From assembly GCA_013339895.1 (NCBI GenBank), contig JABACO010000017.1, forward strand, positions 4,529,570 to 4,593,569: a stretch of DNA of 64,000 nt, in the 5' to 3' direction. The stretch is from Ephydatia muelleri (lineage: Eukaryota; Porifera; Demospongiae; Spongillida; Spongillidae). Positions 12,179-23,856 of this stretch are shown here, piece after piece. The notes beneath the pieces were generated by a model. That model saw only the letters and a program-made list of their open reading frames with translations. It made no database searches and was not told the DNA's origin. Within the stretch, counting starts at the first letter, position 1; each line of letters starts with the position of its first letter. Made by a program: the position numbers and the translations under genes.

Positions 12179-12874
12179 ACAACATGCATACATTAAATTG
12201 CCCCCACCTGCACTCCCTTCGGTATGCCATGATATATCTAGGCATGCAGAGAGCTGGCAATTCTCCTTTATATATGTAGATTTCACTAAATAAACATGCA
12301 TGAAACAAAATATAAATAGAATTGATAGCGTGCCATGCGGAACGGACCTTATATCCACGCGGTGGACGGTGTGGGTATTGTCTCGTACCATAACCTATTC
12401 AATTGTTTTGTCTGTTATACACATGCTAATAATAGTGTTATAAGCAGTGTTTGTAAGCTCCCCATAAGATAACGTTTTTTGAATGTGTATGACTGTCAAA
12501 GAATTATGCATGTTTGGTGCATGATAGCCACTAGGGATTGAAGATATTTCTAATTCTGCTCAGCTACTTTAATTTATTCAAAACAGATATGAGACGCTGA
12601 TATCAAATGGAGGCCAAGTGGGCTCTATAATAGCTTGCCTCTGTTTAGCCATTTGGCACATTGGCCAAAGTCCACAGCAACTACATTCCTTGATGAATGG
12701 CTGAGCTTGACCCAGGACCTAATTGACTGAATTATAATAAAATTGTGGTTAAATAATAATACTTACGTGCTTAAGGTGTACTTGAATGCATTAAATAAAA
12801 AGAAAAAGAAATACCATAACATAGAATGGATAAATGTTTAACATCAGAGCATTCATAATAAAATTAATATTACA
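11723..12874. other. Interval without a recognised gene
   Basis: Contains a run of 19 G (11983-12001) and a (GT)n array at 12151-12178. No domain or inverted-repeat element is recognised. Confidence 0.45.
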
Positions 12875-15130
12875 TAAATACATAAATAAATTGTGTGATA
12901 CAATAATTTTTGTGCCCTGCGGCACGAAAAAAAAGGAATAGGAACTTCCAGCACCGCAACACTCTGCAACCATCCCCTTCTCTAATGGCGTCATTGAACT
13001 CCAAAAGAAGCAACCCTAGTGACAAAGTTTCTTTGGCATACTCCATAACACAGTCAGCTGAACCTGTAGATGGCTTTGCAGCAAATGATAGGGTGACCAC
13101 ATCAGAGCACAAAGTCTTAGCAATAGAGCTGACAGCTGCAAAATGATTTTCACTGGATAAGATCTTTTTTGATAGCCCTTCTAAGTCTGGAACACCAGTG
13201 ATATGAACTGCAGCTGACAGTATGTGTGCTACAGTGATGAGCTCCATAAACTCCTCGCAGGCAGCAGTGTCCTTACTCACGTCAGACACAACATTCCGTC
13301 TGTTTATAAGGTTCCTCAGTTGGAATAAGGCACTCCAGAACTGGTGTTGTACAGCCTCTTCCACACCACCTAGGTAGCCAATTAACAGAACAAGTGCAAA
13401 AAATGTGCCAATGTGAATTCATTGAAGTGACTTATTTACACATTCTAATGCTTGGGGGAGGGGAGGGACAGAGGACAGAGGGAATATTAATAAGCCTTAA
13501 ACAATGCTTCAAATCATGTGCATGCTGCTGCTGAGCAGATGCTCTTAGGTGGGGACATTACCATGTGTACAGTCTAGTGTCTAGTCTCGTATCAAAGACA
13601 TGATCAACATGTGCATGCTGCTGCTGAGCAGATGCTCTTAGGTGGGGACATTACCATGTGTACAGTCTAGTGTCTAGTCTCGTATCAAAGACATGATCAA
13701 CATGGGCTATACCTGGATATAGCACATCTTGGTATGCCAGTCTTCTATGACTGGTATAAGTCCCTGAACACGCTGCATACCACTCTCAGAGTTTAGGAGA
13801 GCATCCTGACTACCTCGAACCCTTGCCACTGTCAGCTGATCTCCACCTATGAAACAGGGTTGATGTGATCAATGTGGACCTCAGTTGTTCTCGTGCTTCC
13901 ATCCTCTGCACAAGTATTGTAGGTCTGGGTGGTGGTGGTCTTGGGTACATATTGATGAAGTACATCCAAAATATCGACCATATCATTTAAGATATTCTCA
14001 TTCTTAAGAATGACTCCTAATGGGACCTGTATAATAAAATTAACAAAGATATACTAAACCTAAAATGCATGGGCAGAGATGGGAAGGACATACCACAGTT
14101 GATTTAATACTCATGTTCTTTGAATACTTGTGTTGGATGTTATGTGTCACGTTGCCAAACAAATGTTGAAGATGAGGAATATGTTCAACAAATATTCTGG
14201 TTACAAGTGTTTGAAAGTTAGAAACCAACTGCGCATCATCATCATCATTTGGATAGAAAACACTGTAGTCTATGTCATCTGGGAAAACCAGTTCAGCATT
14301 GTTAGTGATGTCACTGAAATTTATCCTGTCCTTCACTGCAAATTCATGGAAATAGTGCAAAGATTCTGTTTGGTTGTTGATCCTCATGTCTCGGGGTTTT
14401 ATGTTCTTATCAATATTGTCACCAATGAGCTTAAATCCATTCCATTCACCGCAATCAAGAACTGGGGAACCATTTTGAGGACTGTTTTGCTCTAATAGTG
14501 CATGAAGACGAGCAGTTATGCATACCTTTTAAATTTAACTACAAATGATATCATACCTGCTGCAGCTAAAGGAGCAGTATCTTCATCACTGGTGCTAGTA
14601 TGAGTGTCACAGGAGGGTGAAGACTCAGCAGTGACTAGAGAAAAGTCACCTGGACCCACAGGGGAAGTGCTGTCACAAAACGATGATGATGATGATGAGG
14701 ATGATGATGCCAGTATTGGTGGTGGTGGTGGTGATGAGGGAACTAATGAGACTGGAGTTGATGCACGAAAAGAATTAGACTGTGACTGTTCGTTGAATAC
14801 TGTGGATAAGCTAGAAGTAGAATTGGATGTGTAAGCATCAAGAAATCGTACAAGAACTGGTGCTTTCTGTCGTAATGTACGGTATTCGTTCGCCCACGAG
14901 AGGGCTGTCATGGTTTCTCGTTGAGCTTTTTAAATGTTGTATGCAGTATCACGAAGAACCTGACTCATCTCTTTACGAATGATCTTATTGATTCGAAGCA
15001 GAAAATGTTCGAGCAGTGCTGGACATTGCGAGAAATTTCGGACGCTCATTAGCAATTCCTGGCCAATTTTGCAAACGTCCGTCACATTTCCCGCGCACGC
15101 GTCCATAGAAATGTATGGGGTAAAGTTCAT
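12875..15130 (-). pseudogene. DUF6589-type (transposon-derived) gene, degraded
   Basis: Read from 15130 downward, blocks follow DUF6589-protein order. The N-terminal helical region contains KIIRKEMSQVLRDTAYNI, then a TAA in frame, then KAQRETMTALSWANEYRTLR. An exon at about 14480-14093 has NIDKNIKPRDMRI and SLHYFHEFAVKDRI. An exon at about 14026-13718 has VPLGVILKNENILNDMVDIL, then a change of frame, then GGDQLTVARVRGSQ and GLIPVIEDWHTKMC. A last exon at about 13373-12880 has LFQLRNLINRRN and NDAIREGDGCRVLRCWKFLF..GHKNY. Splice-like borders separate the blocks. The protein ends at GHKNYCI, short of the C-terminal part such proteins usually have. One stop and one frameshift make it a likely pseudogene. 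Function is unknown; the family is abundant in sponges and cnidarians and is probably of transposon origin. Confidence 0.75.
13515..13700. repeat. 93-bp perfect tandem duplication
   Basis: Two adjacent, apparently identical 93-bp units start at 13515 and 13608 (each beginning CATGTGCATGCTGCTGCTGA). They lie inside the last intron of the DUF6589 pseudogene. The lack of divergence points to a recent event. Confidence 0.95.
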
Positions 15131-16200
15131 TTTTGAATACCATAAATCAGGGAAAGTTGCTATTTATGTTTGAAAGAAGCACCATGATGGATAAAATGAT
15201 AAGCTATCACTCTGCCAGGTTGATGGAATTTTCAGCCACTGCTGCGAGGTTCCTCATAAGGATTAGTACTCCTCCATAGAGATGTATGGAAAATTGCTTT
15301 TTATAATGATTTTTTATCACTGTTCTTTATTGTTACTCTGAATGTAAGATGGGAAGGTATTGTTTGACTCATTTCAGATGATGCTACTATGATCAAGGTA
15401 ACTTTCTACCAGGTTCTCATGCCCATAGGTTTCTTCCCCTGGGTTCCTGGGGCACTTTTGGTCATGAGGGTACCTAGTTCAGTTGAATAATTAACAAACG
15501 CCCGTGACAGTAAATTGGGGCGTTCAGTTCTGGCCGCGTTGGAAGTAAGGAACTTAACTGCACGCAAACTTGGTATGTTCTTAGTTTGGGACTATATAGG
15601 AGTGCATGTTTTTGGTTCGATACTAAGCCGTTTGAAGTTTATGGTCTGTCAAACGCGGAGTAGTTCTAGGTCTATTCGATAAACACGATACGTATTAAAC
15701 TACGTGTGTTTGTTTTCTGAAAAACTAAGGCATCACTGAAGGCTAAGTGTATAAGTTAAGTAAGGCCACTATAGGCCTATAGCTTTTTATATTCGACCAC
15801 GTGGTGGGGCTATGAGTATGACAGCTGGGAAATCAACGTCCCTTTTCTGTTGCTACTTTTCCATATGCGTGTGTGCATATCCACATTTGTCAATGTGGTC
15901 GTTCTATATAGAATTCGAAGCGGACAATCACAAAATGGTATATACGATACGCGCGACAGGGACAAGCCATATAAGGACAGTGCCCAATTATAATCACGTG
16001 GCGACGACTTATGGCTACGTAACTTCCCTTCAACCTTGGATGTGTTCTTTTTGGCTCCCTCTGCAGTGGCGGATCTAGGAGCGCGCGATCTCCTCGTCCG
16101 GGTTACTAGGAACTGACAGCGACCTTCCAGACCCCCTAGCTACTGAAAGCTATTATCTATGGCACAACACACACACATACAACACACACACACACATACA

Positions 16201-16297
<97 letters not shown>

Positions 16298-16337
16298 ACA
16301 CACAGCACCCACTAACTCATAACATGTTCTCTTCCAG
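15131..16337. other. Interval upstream of the protease exons
   Basis: No exon for the prodomain or the N-terminal half of the ADAM catalytic domain could be found here. A transposon-end-like motif CAGTGGCGGATCTAG lies at 16065-16079. A CA array follows. Confidence 0.45.
16164..16293. repeat. (CA)n microsatellite
   Basis: Interrupted CA repeats from 16164, pure from about 16205. The array ends about 45 bases before the first ADAM17-like exon. Confidence 0.97.
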
Positions 16338-17662
16338 ATCATGATCCACACCTCCTACTCTGGCAGCACATACAACACGCAAGAGGACATATCCGATGCC
16401 TCAGTGCTCCTGAACAAGTTCAACACAGGAGATGGCCAGGGGAAGGTGTGGGATGGCTACTGTCTGGCACACCTCTTCACCTATCGGGTGCTCTCCAATG
16501 GCCTCCTAGGGCTGAGCAACATTGCCAGTCCCAGTGCAACCACCACTGGAGGGATATGCTCAACCAGTGAGTCGTAGGGAATGAGTGTGGAAGAATTGAA
16601 AGTGGGCATTCAATGGAAAAGAATAGAAAGAATTGCACAGAAGTGTTAGAACTTGCAATGGAATAAAGAAGAGGCATTGGGGGTGTGTGTTCCTTCTAAG
16701 GTTAGAGGGATGGCTTGAGTTTGTTTTTTTTTTTTTTTGAGAGGGGAGGCTTGTTTTTCCTTGGATTGATGGAGGAGAGGGATTCAAATTTGTTTCTTCC
16801 AAGGGTTGAGGTGGGCCCATATCTTCTGGGGGGTTTGAGGGGCTCACTCCACACCTCCACAGGCTTCTTCTCCAGCTCATCTGGGACCCGAATCATCTAC
16901 AACACAGCTTTGAGCTCGTACACCTCATCCTCCAATCCCCTGGTCTTCGTGGAGGAGGTGCTGGTGACTGGACACGAGATTGGCCACATCTGGGGCAGCT
17001 ACCACGATCCCGCTACCACTCCCTCCAGCAGCAATGTGTTCATCATGAACCAGTATGCACAAGATGGATCACAACCCACTCACAAGGTTGGCCCAACAAC
17101 TAGCATTGGGATAGAGTTCAAATGGGGAGGGGAGGGGGGGAAGGGAGGGAGGCCAGCAAGTTAACACTTAAGGTGTTATAGTCATCAATATATCATCAGA
17201 AATATGGGCAGAAGAACAGTTTTTTTTTTGGTTGCATTTAATAAAAGAGTTAGTGAAGGAGCACTGCTTTGGGCGTTTCTACCTGACATGGCTGTGTTAG
17301 TGGTCTGGGGCTGGCTTTGTGCTCTAAAAGATGGGTTTTTTCCCTGTTGGCTTTAGATGTTCTCCAACTGCAGTAGAACCAGCATTGGGGCTGTTCTCAG
17401 TGCCAAGGCCTCACAGGTCAGTGTCTTCCTCTCTCAAGGCCTTTCCCCCCACCCTTTGTTATGTGCCTGTGTGTGTGTGCCCTCCTCCCTTCCTCCTCCC
17501 TCTCTCCTCCCTCCTCCCTCCCTCCCTCCTTCCCTCCCTCCCTCCAGTTCGTGGGACGGGGGTATGGATTATGTGGTGACCTCAGGGGAACAGTGTGATA
17601 CTGGACTGCTGGGAGACACCTGCTGTACTGATGCCTGTCAGCTACGCTCAACGGCCATGTGC
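16338..17662 (+). CDS. ADAM17/TACE-like metalloprotease, internal exons
   Basis: Four exons are visible. Exon 16338-16566 contains GYCLAHLFTYRVL and LGLSNIASPSA..GGIC, matching the ADAM17 catalytic domain (human CLAHLFTY..LGLAYVGSP..GGVC). Exon 16863-17086 holds the zinc site HEIGHIWGSYHD with all three histidines, the catalytic Glu and the adamalysin HD. Exon 17357-17416 begins MFSNCSRTSIGAVLSAKASQ, as in ADAM17 MFSNCS. Exon 17548-17662 carries the start of the disintegrin-like domain: GYGLCGD, then GEQCDTGLLGDTCCTDAC. The two parts of this last exon are in different frames (one extra base near 17580), a real lesion or a sequence error. ADAM17 proteins are type I membrane sheddases. Prodomain, first half of the protease domain, membrane-proximal domain and TM segment are not seen. 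Confidence 0.83.
17469..17547. repeat. CCTCC-rich pyrimidine tract
   Basis: CTCCCTCC repeats forming an extended polypyrimidine tract that ends in the CCAG acceptor of the fourth protease exon. Confidence 0.9.
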
Positions 17663-17860
17663 AGGTGTAGTGCTCGACTTGTATGCATTTGTTTGTGTGA
17701 GGTATGTGTGCGTGTGCTTTACATGTGTATGCATTGTGTATGTGTGTCTGCATGTATGTATTTGCAGTGTGTCTGCATGTATGTATGTATGTATTTGCAT
17801 GTTCATCTATGTATGTGTTATGTGTGTTGTGTTGTGTACATGTGTATTACCTGTGTGTGC

Positions 17861-18119
17861 GTATGTATGTATGTATGTATGTATGTATGTATGTATGTAT
17901 GTATGTATGTATGTATGTATGTATGTATGTATGTATGTATGTATGTATGTATGTATGTATGTATGTATGTATGTATGTATGTATGTATGTATGTATGTAT
18001 GTATGTATGTATGTATGTATGTATGTATGTATGCATGCATGCATGTATGTATGTATGCATGCATGCATGCCTGCGTGTGTGTGTGTATGTATGTATGTAT
18101 GTATGTATGTATGTATGTA
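17861..18119. repeat. (ATGT)n array with ATGC variants
   Basis: About 260 bases of ATGT tetramers with a block of GCATGCATGCATG variants near 18032-18070. Apparent CMYV/IHTY proteins on either strand are artefacts. Confidence 0.98.
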
Positions 18120-18560
18120 CATCCACGTGGCGTGTTAATGGGCGGCCTTTTGGAACTGAGTTTTCTCAGTTCCACCCACTCCATTACTACCACCGTATCT
18201 GAGTATCGTTACGGCTGGCCACCAGAATGATACCTGCCATCCTTTTGCGGCTCAACCAGGAGAAGACTGAAGATACCGTGAAGGTGCGCTCTAAATGGAG
18301 ACCGACTGCCATCATCTACCTGACAACTCGAGCGGTATAATAGATGAACAAAGAGCGAGGAAGACATGCTTTCGTAAGAACGTGGCAGGGGATGACGTTT
18401 CGACCGGACACTTGCCACGAATGTGATTAGCTCGTGAAGCTATAGCGAAGCGCTATTTTTGCTGATGAAAATAAAACTTCATGCTGAACTTTACGTGTGC
18501 CTTTGTCCTCCCCAACGTGTCTGCACTTGTACCTGTACATGCAGTTACGATGGAAATACG

Positions 18561-18772
18561 ATGTATGTATGTATGTATGTATGTATGTATGTATGTATGT
18601 ATGTATGTATGTATGTATGTATGTATGTATGTATGTATGTATGTATGTATGTATGTATGTATGTATGTATGTATGTATGTATGTGTGTGTGTGCGTAGGT
18701 ATGTATGTATTTATGTATGTATGTGTGTATGTATGTATGTATGTATGTATGGATGGATGTATGGATGTATGT
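18561..18772. repeat. Second (ATGT)n array
   Basis: ATGT tetramers, with GTGTGT and GGATG variants toward the 3' end. It lies about 440 bases after the first array. Confidence 0.98.
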
Positions 18773-19233
18773 AATGTGTGTACATGTATGCTATACATGT
18801 ATGTACATGTATATAAATTATCCTGGGCTGAGAGGGAGACAATGCAGCTGCAAATTTAACACAAATGAAGGCCACACAGCTTTTAGAATCGGGTTGTAAG
18901 GGGGTTAAGCTTTGCAGTGACTTTTGAAGCTTGTACAGGGTAATAGTTGGTATCTTGTACCTCTGCAACATGTGCTTGTGCTGCTGTTTTTAACTATTGC
19001 TATGCCAAACACCACAACCCCACTCCACCTTCTCCCCAACACTCAGATCTTTACCTGTATTCCTACACTGGATTCCCACCTTCAACATTCATCTTTGCAA
19101 TAAGAATGGTGGGGGCCACCAAGGTACTCTAGACTACACCATGACAATGTGGAAAACAATGCTCAAGAGATGGTCAGCCATTTGGTTGTGCTGTACTGTT
19201 CCCCTTGCTCTGCATCACGCTCCCCTCCTTCCT

Positions 19234-19600
19234 GTCACTGTCCCCTCCTTCCCATCACTGTCCCCTCCTCCCCATCACTGTCCCCCTTCTTCCCATCACT
19301 GTCCCCCCTCCTTCCCATCACTGTCCCCTCCATCCTCTCCTTCCCATCACTGTCCCCTCCATCCTCTCCTTCCCATCACTGTCCCCTCCGTCCTCTCCTT
19401 CCCATCACTGTCCCCTCCGTCCTCTCCTTCCCATCACTGTCCCCTCCTTCCCATCACTGTCCCCTCCTTCCCATCACTGTCCCCTCCACCCCATCACTGT
19501 CCCCTCCACCCCATCACTGTCCCCTCCACCCCATCACTGTCCCCTCCACCCCATCACTGTCCCCTCCACCCCATCACTGTCCCCTCCTCCCCATCACATC
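19234..19600. repeat. 20-bp minisatellite CCATCACTGTCCCCTCCTTC
   Basis: More than fifteen tandem copies of a roughly 20-bp pyrimidine-rich unit. Subtypes (CCTCCATCCTCTCCTTC, CCTCCACC) are clustered, showing stepwise local amplification. Confidence 0.95.
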
Positions 19601-20639
19601 ATGTTATCATGGCAGATTGTTTTTTCCCACTACTCCCCTCCTCCCCCCCAATCTAGTCAGTTAAAAAGAACTCCTCTTGAGTGTTAGTGAAGTGTACAGA
19701 CCCAGGTGGTCTGCCAAAGTTCAGGTTCCAGGCTCAGTGGGGACCACCTGGTATGGGCCAGGGATTGGACCCACCTTGATGAACAATGTGCATGGCATGG
19801 ACTGCCAGCCACCCTCCAGGTGCATGACAAGCTCAAATGGAAAGCTTGTGTGGTCATTTAATGCCTACTGAATATGCAGACTATGTGACATTTGTATTTG
19901 GCTATGTACATGTTTGGTGTTGTCACAAGTTTGTATGTTTATGTGTTGTAGAAGGCCAAAGAGCTGGTACATGTATGAGATGTAACTCAGGTCTTTGTGG
20001 TTTCATTTGTACCACCTATTTAATTAGGAGGGTTATTAGTTGTGGGTTTTATGTAAACTTTTCCCATCCCTGAGAGAGATTGTTCCTGACAACTGGAATA
20101 GTTGGACCCACTTATTGTGATGGGAAGGAGGGGACAGTGTACACCTTTGCCTTTGTGTATGTGTATGTGAGTCATGATCACCAGCCTTCATACCATTGAT
20201 GTGAACAGATCTGCATCATGGCATTCTTTTCTGTGCTATGAACAGTGCTAACTAGAAAGACAGACACATGTACATGTCACATGTATGTAATCTACATACA
20301 ACCATGTATCAATGTTAAAAGTAGCACTTGTATTGTTTCTTCAGCTCTGTGTCTGTGGATGGTGTATATGTGTATTCATGTGTATAGATAGCACTCTACT
20401 AGCTGTTTGAAGTGATAGTGCATAACCAGTGACCTGAGAAAACAAGGAACCATCATCTAGTGTTACTGCTACATGAGTGTACAAAGTATTTACATTGCAC
20501 TGTGGGATAGTGAGTCAGTGGAACTACTAAAGTGCATGTGGGTGATATAATTATTTGAATTGTATAAAAAAGGATAGCAAACTTAGTGATGTCAAAGAGA
20601 TGGAAACAGAATTGGCATGGATACATGAACTCGAAACAG

Positions 20640-21062
20640 TGAGAAGGTTATAGATGAGCCATCGATGAGGCAGAGAAAGAGAAAATTGGAGGCGATAAAA
20701 GGCAACACTGTGAAGGCATTATCCTTCATGGAATCGTATGGTCTAACTGCCGATACGCTCACAATGCACACTGCGTCCGGTAAGTGTTCGCATTTCTCTT
20801 TCTGATTCAGATGCGCAAAGAGAAGAAAGGAGAGAACTAGAAGTTCTGTATTTATTGGATAAGTACGGTGTGCATGAGTGATGCATTTTACCAAGCGCGA
20901 TCACAATGAAATGCGATAGCCTTCCAAGAGCAAGCAAAGTTAATTAAAGCTGCTAGATGGGAGTTCAACAAAACAGTGGAACAATTTAGTATCCCAACGT
21001 TTGATGGGTCTTATACGCACGTTGAAATGGCAATTCGAGAGGAGATAACTATAGACTGGTTA
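20640..21062 (+). pseudogene. Fragment of an unidentified, probably transposon-derived gene
   Basis: Blocks in changing frames read MRQRKRKLEAIKGNTVKALS with FMESYGL (ending near 20779 at a GTAAGT donor), then REERRELEVLYLLDKYGV, SLPRASKV, and WEFNKTVEQFSIPTFDG to about 21058. The LLDKYGV..SLPRA..V order recalls uncharacterised transposon-associated proteins of sponges and cnidarians, but I cannot name the family. At least one stop (after LLDKYGVHE) and a frame change are present. Confidence 0.35.
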
Positions 21063-21449
21063 GTGTTTTTACAAATATCATTAATATATGGACAGTGTGT
21101 CTAGCAAAAGAAAAGTAATGCTCGCATGGAAATGAATGGGTAACTATAAATTCAGTACCCAATAACTTTATGATGGTTAGTCCAACTTTGGATGCGTAAG
21201 AATACATGTAATTTGATAGAGGCTTATGAAAAAAAAAGAAAACTTGAAAAACTACCCAGAAGGGATTTTGCTGGACACTGTCCCATATTGTATATCTTTG
21301 CAGTCATTTGCAGCTTGGGGAATGTCTAACTTTGTTCCAGCCCGGTGAGAAGATTCAGTGGTGATGGTGCTAAATTCTCAAGGACGAGCAACATGATGAT
21401 CTTGTCTTTTTGTATCTTAGTCCCTCAAGTCAGATATTTATCAGGAACT

Positions 21450-21545
<96 letters not shown>

Positions 21546-22820
21546 TGTGTGTTGTGTGTACCTTACATGTAGTACCTAGCTACATTACACAATATTGTTT
21601 ATTTTATGACCACACAATGTGCAAAAAGATGCATGGTGATTGCTAACTGCTGTAAAAACATTAATTACAGAGACAATAGGCAATGAATAATTTGGCTGCC
21701 CACAGTCAAGTTCTAACATCACTCACTTATATAGCATGCAGTCAGTACATGCCACATATGCGACCCAAACCAGTGCTGGCTCAGTAACTACACACTTGCC
21801 AAGGAGGGATGCATACATGTAGATCTGTGTACAACATTGTAATGCTAAATATCTGCATCCTTTCCCCCTCAAAATAAGTAATTTGTTTCTGAACATGCAG
21901 GTAACCACACAAGAGCTGCCGTCAAAGGTTTGTGAAGACTATGAGACCATATCAAAGGCATTTGTGATTGGAAGGTAAGCAGAAGGCCTGACTGATCAGT
22001 AATGTGGTTCATTAACATGGATGGCAGGACTTTCAAGAGCTTTGCAACACCTTATCTGCTGAAGTGCCAATTCATCCTGACACTATACACCAGAACGTTA
22101 AGGTGTAGGTAGTACTGAGAACTGTTACTGATTGTATTTTCTATTAGGCAAAGCAATGGATTGATGTCAATACCTGCAGGAGGTTACGAAAAGAGTCACG
22201 TTACACCATACATGCACTGTATGGTATACCATGTACCAGAGTGCATTAGGCGGTATGGTAATCTACGAACGTTTTCAGGCCAAGGTTGACGTTGAGTCAG
22301 GACGCATGCACATACGATATCCGGCCTCGTAACAATAACATAGTTAAATAACAGTTCATGTGACCTCTGGAAGGATAAATGGCAGGGGCACGAGTTACAA
22401 TCGACCGACGCGCATGCGTATGGTTAGATCACGAAAATCGACGATAGGCAGGATTGATGTAAAAGCAATGACCTCACCTAACTTCCCTACCCTAACAGAC
22501 GTACAATTAATTAATTAAAAGGTGAAAACAATTATATATATTTTAAAATTAATTAGCTGTTTTAATAACGTGATAAATCTCTAAAGTGTCTGGTGAGTTT
22601 AACGGTGAAATCAGAAATTTTTAATCACAATTCTAAGCCGAGTTATGCACTGATGTCCACAATTTCTGGACATGAGACTCCAATGAATGCTTCGCAAATG
22701 CCCGCTTCGCGTTACGACCTAAGCACTTCCCAATTGGTTCTCTTGTTGGAGACAGATTGTACTTCTTTTCATAATCTTGATACGTAACAACAACCTATAT
22801 TACCTGAGTTAACAAATAGC
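21063..22820. other. Interval with little recognisable content
   Basis: One possible exon lies at 21901-21974, from CATGCAG to GTAAGC, reading VTTQELPSKVCEDYETISKA. A (GT)n array is at 21452-21553. The rest shows no domain. Confidence 0.35.
21452..21553. repeat. (GT)n microsatellite
   Basis: Almost pure GT dinucleotides with two AT interruptions. Confidence 0.97.
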
Positions 22821-23198
22821 CTAATCCGGACCTACTTTGACAGCATGTGCGGCGTGAGGAACAGTATCGGCCGATCGCTTTGTGCCTTGCGTTTCATGCG
22901 TAGCCGATGAACCCACGTGACGAGACAACTTTGACAGCAGCTCACGTTTACGGTTCTGGACTTCCTCTTGAAGGGCTGAGTACTTGGCAATTGCGTTGAA
23001 GCACTTTTTGCACACATAGCCTTCTCCGTAGTCCTTTGCAACATTGCTTTTTGATTGCCCACATTCGCAAGCTAAATCCGTCAGTACTACTCTGCAATTT
23101 TTTGATGATAGGCTAGCAAGCTGCCTCCTGTTTTTGGAACACAAGACGGGATCTACGCAAAGCTTGCAGCGAAGCATTTCCGAACCAATTAAAATCAA
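22821..23198 (-). CDS. Small zinc-binding, coiled protein or first exon
   Basis: An ORF of 125 residues from ATG at 23198 to a stop at 22821. The N-terminus has CKLCVDPVLC, and a second set of ligands is CECGQ and YVCKKCFNAIAKY. A charged helix LQEEVQNRKRELLSKLSRH follows. C-x2-C...C-x-C...C-x2-C with YVC-KCF is a pattern I associate with the N-terminal domain of several transposon-encoded proteins in cnidarians and sponges. It may be the first exon of a longer element gene. No downstream partner is recognised on the minus strand below 22821. Function is unknown. Confidence 0.45.
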   Translation of the reverse strand: MILIGSEMLRCKLCVDPVLCSKNRRQLASLSSKNCRVVLTDLACECGQSKSNVAKDYGEGYVCKKCFNAIAKYSALQEEVQNRKRELLSKLSRHVGSSATHETQGTKRSADTVPHAAHAVKVGPD

Positions 23199-23636
23199 CT
23201 CAATCTATACGGAGCTAAATGACGTTTCTAACACCGTGCGACGTCATATTGCACCGTGTTTGATGACATATCATTTATTACCCTAGAACGACCTCTTTCC
23301 ACGTAGCGGTGATGTAATCCATCCGTAGCTGTGGGAATCAGGGTCTGGGTACGAGACTAATATTGTAGAGTATATGATAATCATATTTGTAGCATAAATG
23401 ATATTATATATGGGTCATAAACTCATAATGTTATTACAGTTTGGTACACTGTTTCCATATATGTAACGAATTGTTAGAACAATCTGTACCATATGTCGTG
23501 CTGATCCAGGTTGTACCAGTTATGATACAAATATGTATCATATTATGATAGGCATATGTCACATATCCGGTACAGAAAACTAGTTTTGGCTGTGTAATAG
23601 AAGGCTATGCGCCGTCAATGGACCAGTTGCGCGTAA
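23199..23636. other. Interval before the SWIM/THAP transposon
   Basis: AT-rich, with many ATATGTATCATAT-like short palindromes between 23380 and 23560. No gene seen. Confidence 0.45.
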
Positions 23637-23856
23637 GGCTAAGGAATTTAATTAGTGTTAATTACACGTGACGTCACGGCTGGCGGCTGTTCTGAGAAGT
23701 CAATGGAAGCACTATCGTGTTGCGAATTTCAGAGCTTCGTATCTAACGTGCTCTAATTAAAAGAACTTCGATAAACTTAACAGTCATCCACGTGTGATAT
23801 ACCGTTTGTATAGCGTGACAAGAGACCGAGTGGTTGCGAAGATCTAGCAATAGAAA

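Larger units (their letters stand above)
17663..20639. other. Region of arrays downstream of the protease exons
   Basis: Holds two ATGT arrays and a 20-bp minisatellite (listed separately). Small splice-flanked blocks lie at about 19062-19130 and 19690-19818 (TWYGPGIGPTLMNNVHGMDC in one frame). They could be later exons of the same gene, but I cannot match them to ADAM17. Nothing else is recognised in 18122-18555 or 19870-20639. Confidence 0.35.

Noticed and set aside
17595-18230. CMYVCMYV and IHTYIHTY proteins of more than 200 residues
   Set aside because: A tetramer repeat has no stop in several frames. Only the first 25 or so codons overlap the real ADAM17-like exon.
19149-19687. Pro/Ser-rich proteins
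   Set aside because: All three frames are open through the 20-bp minisatellite.
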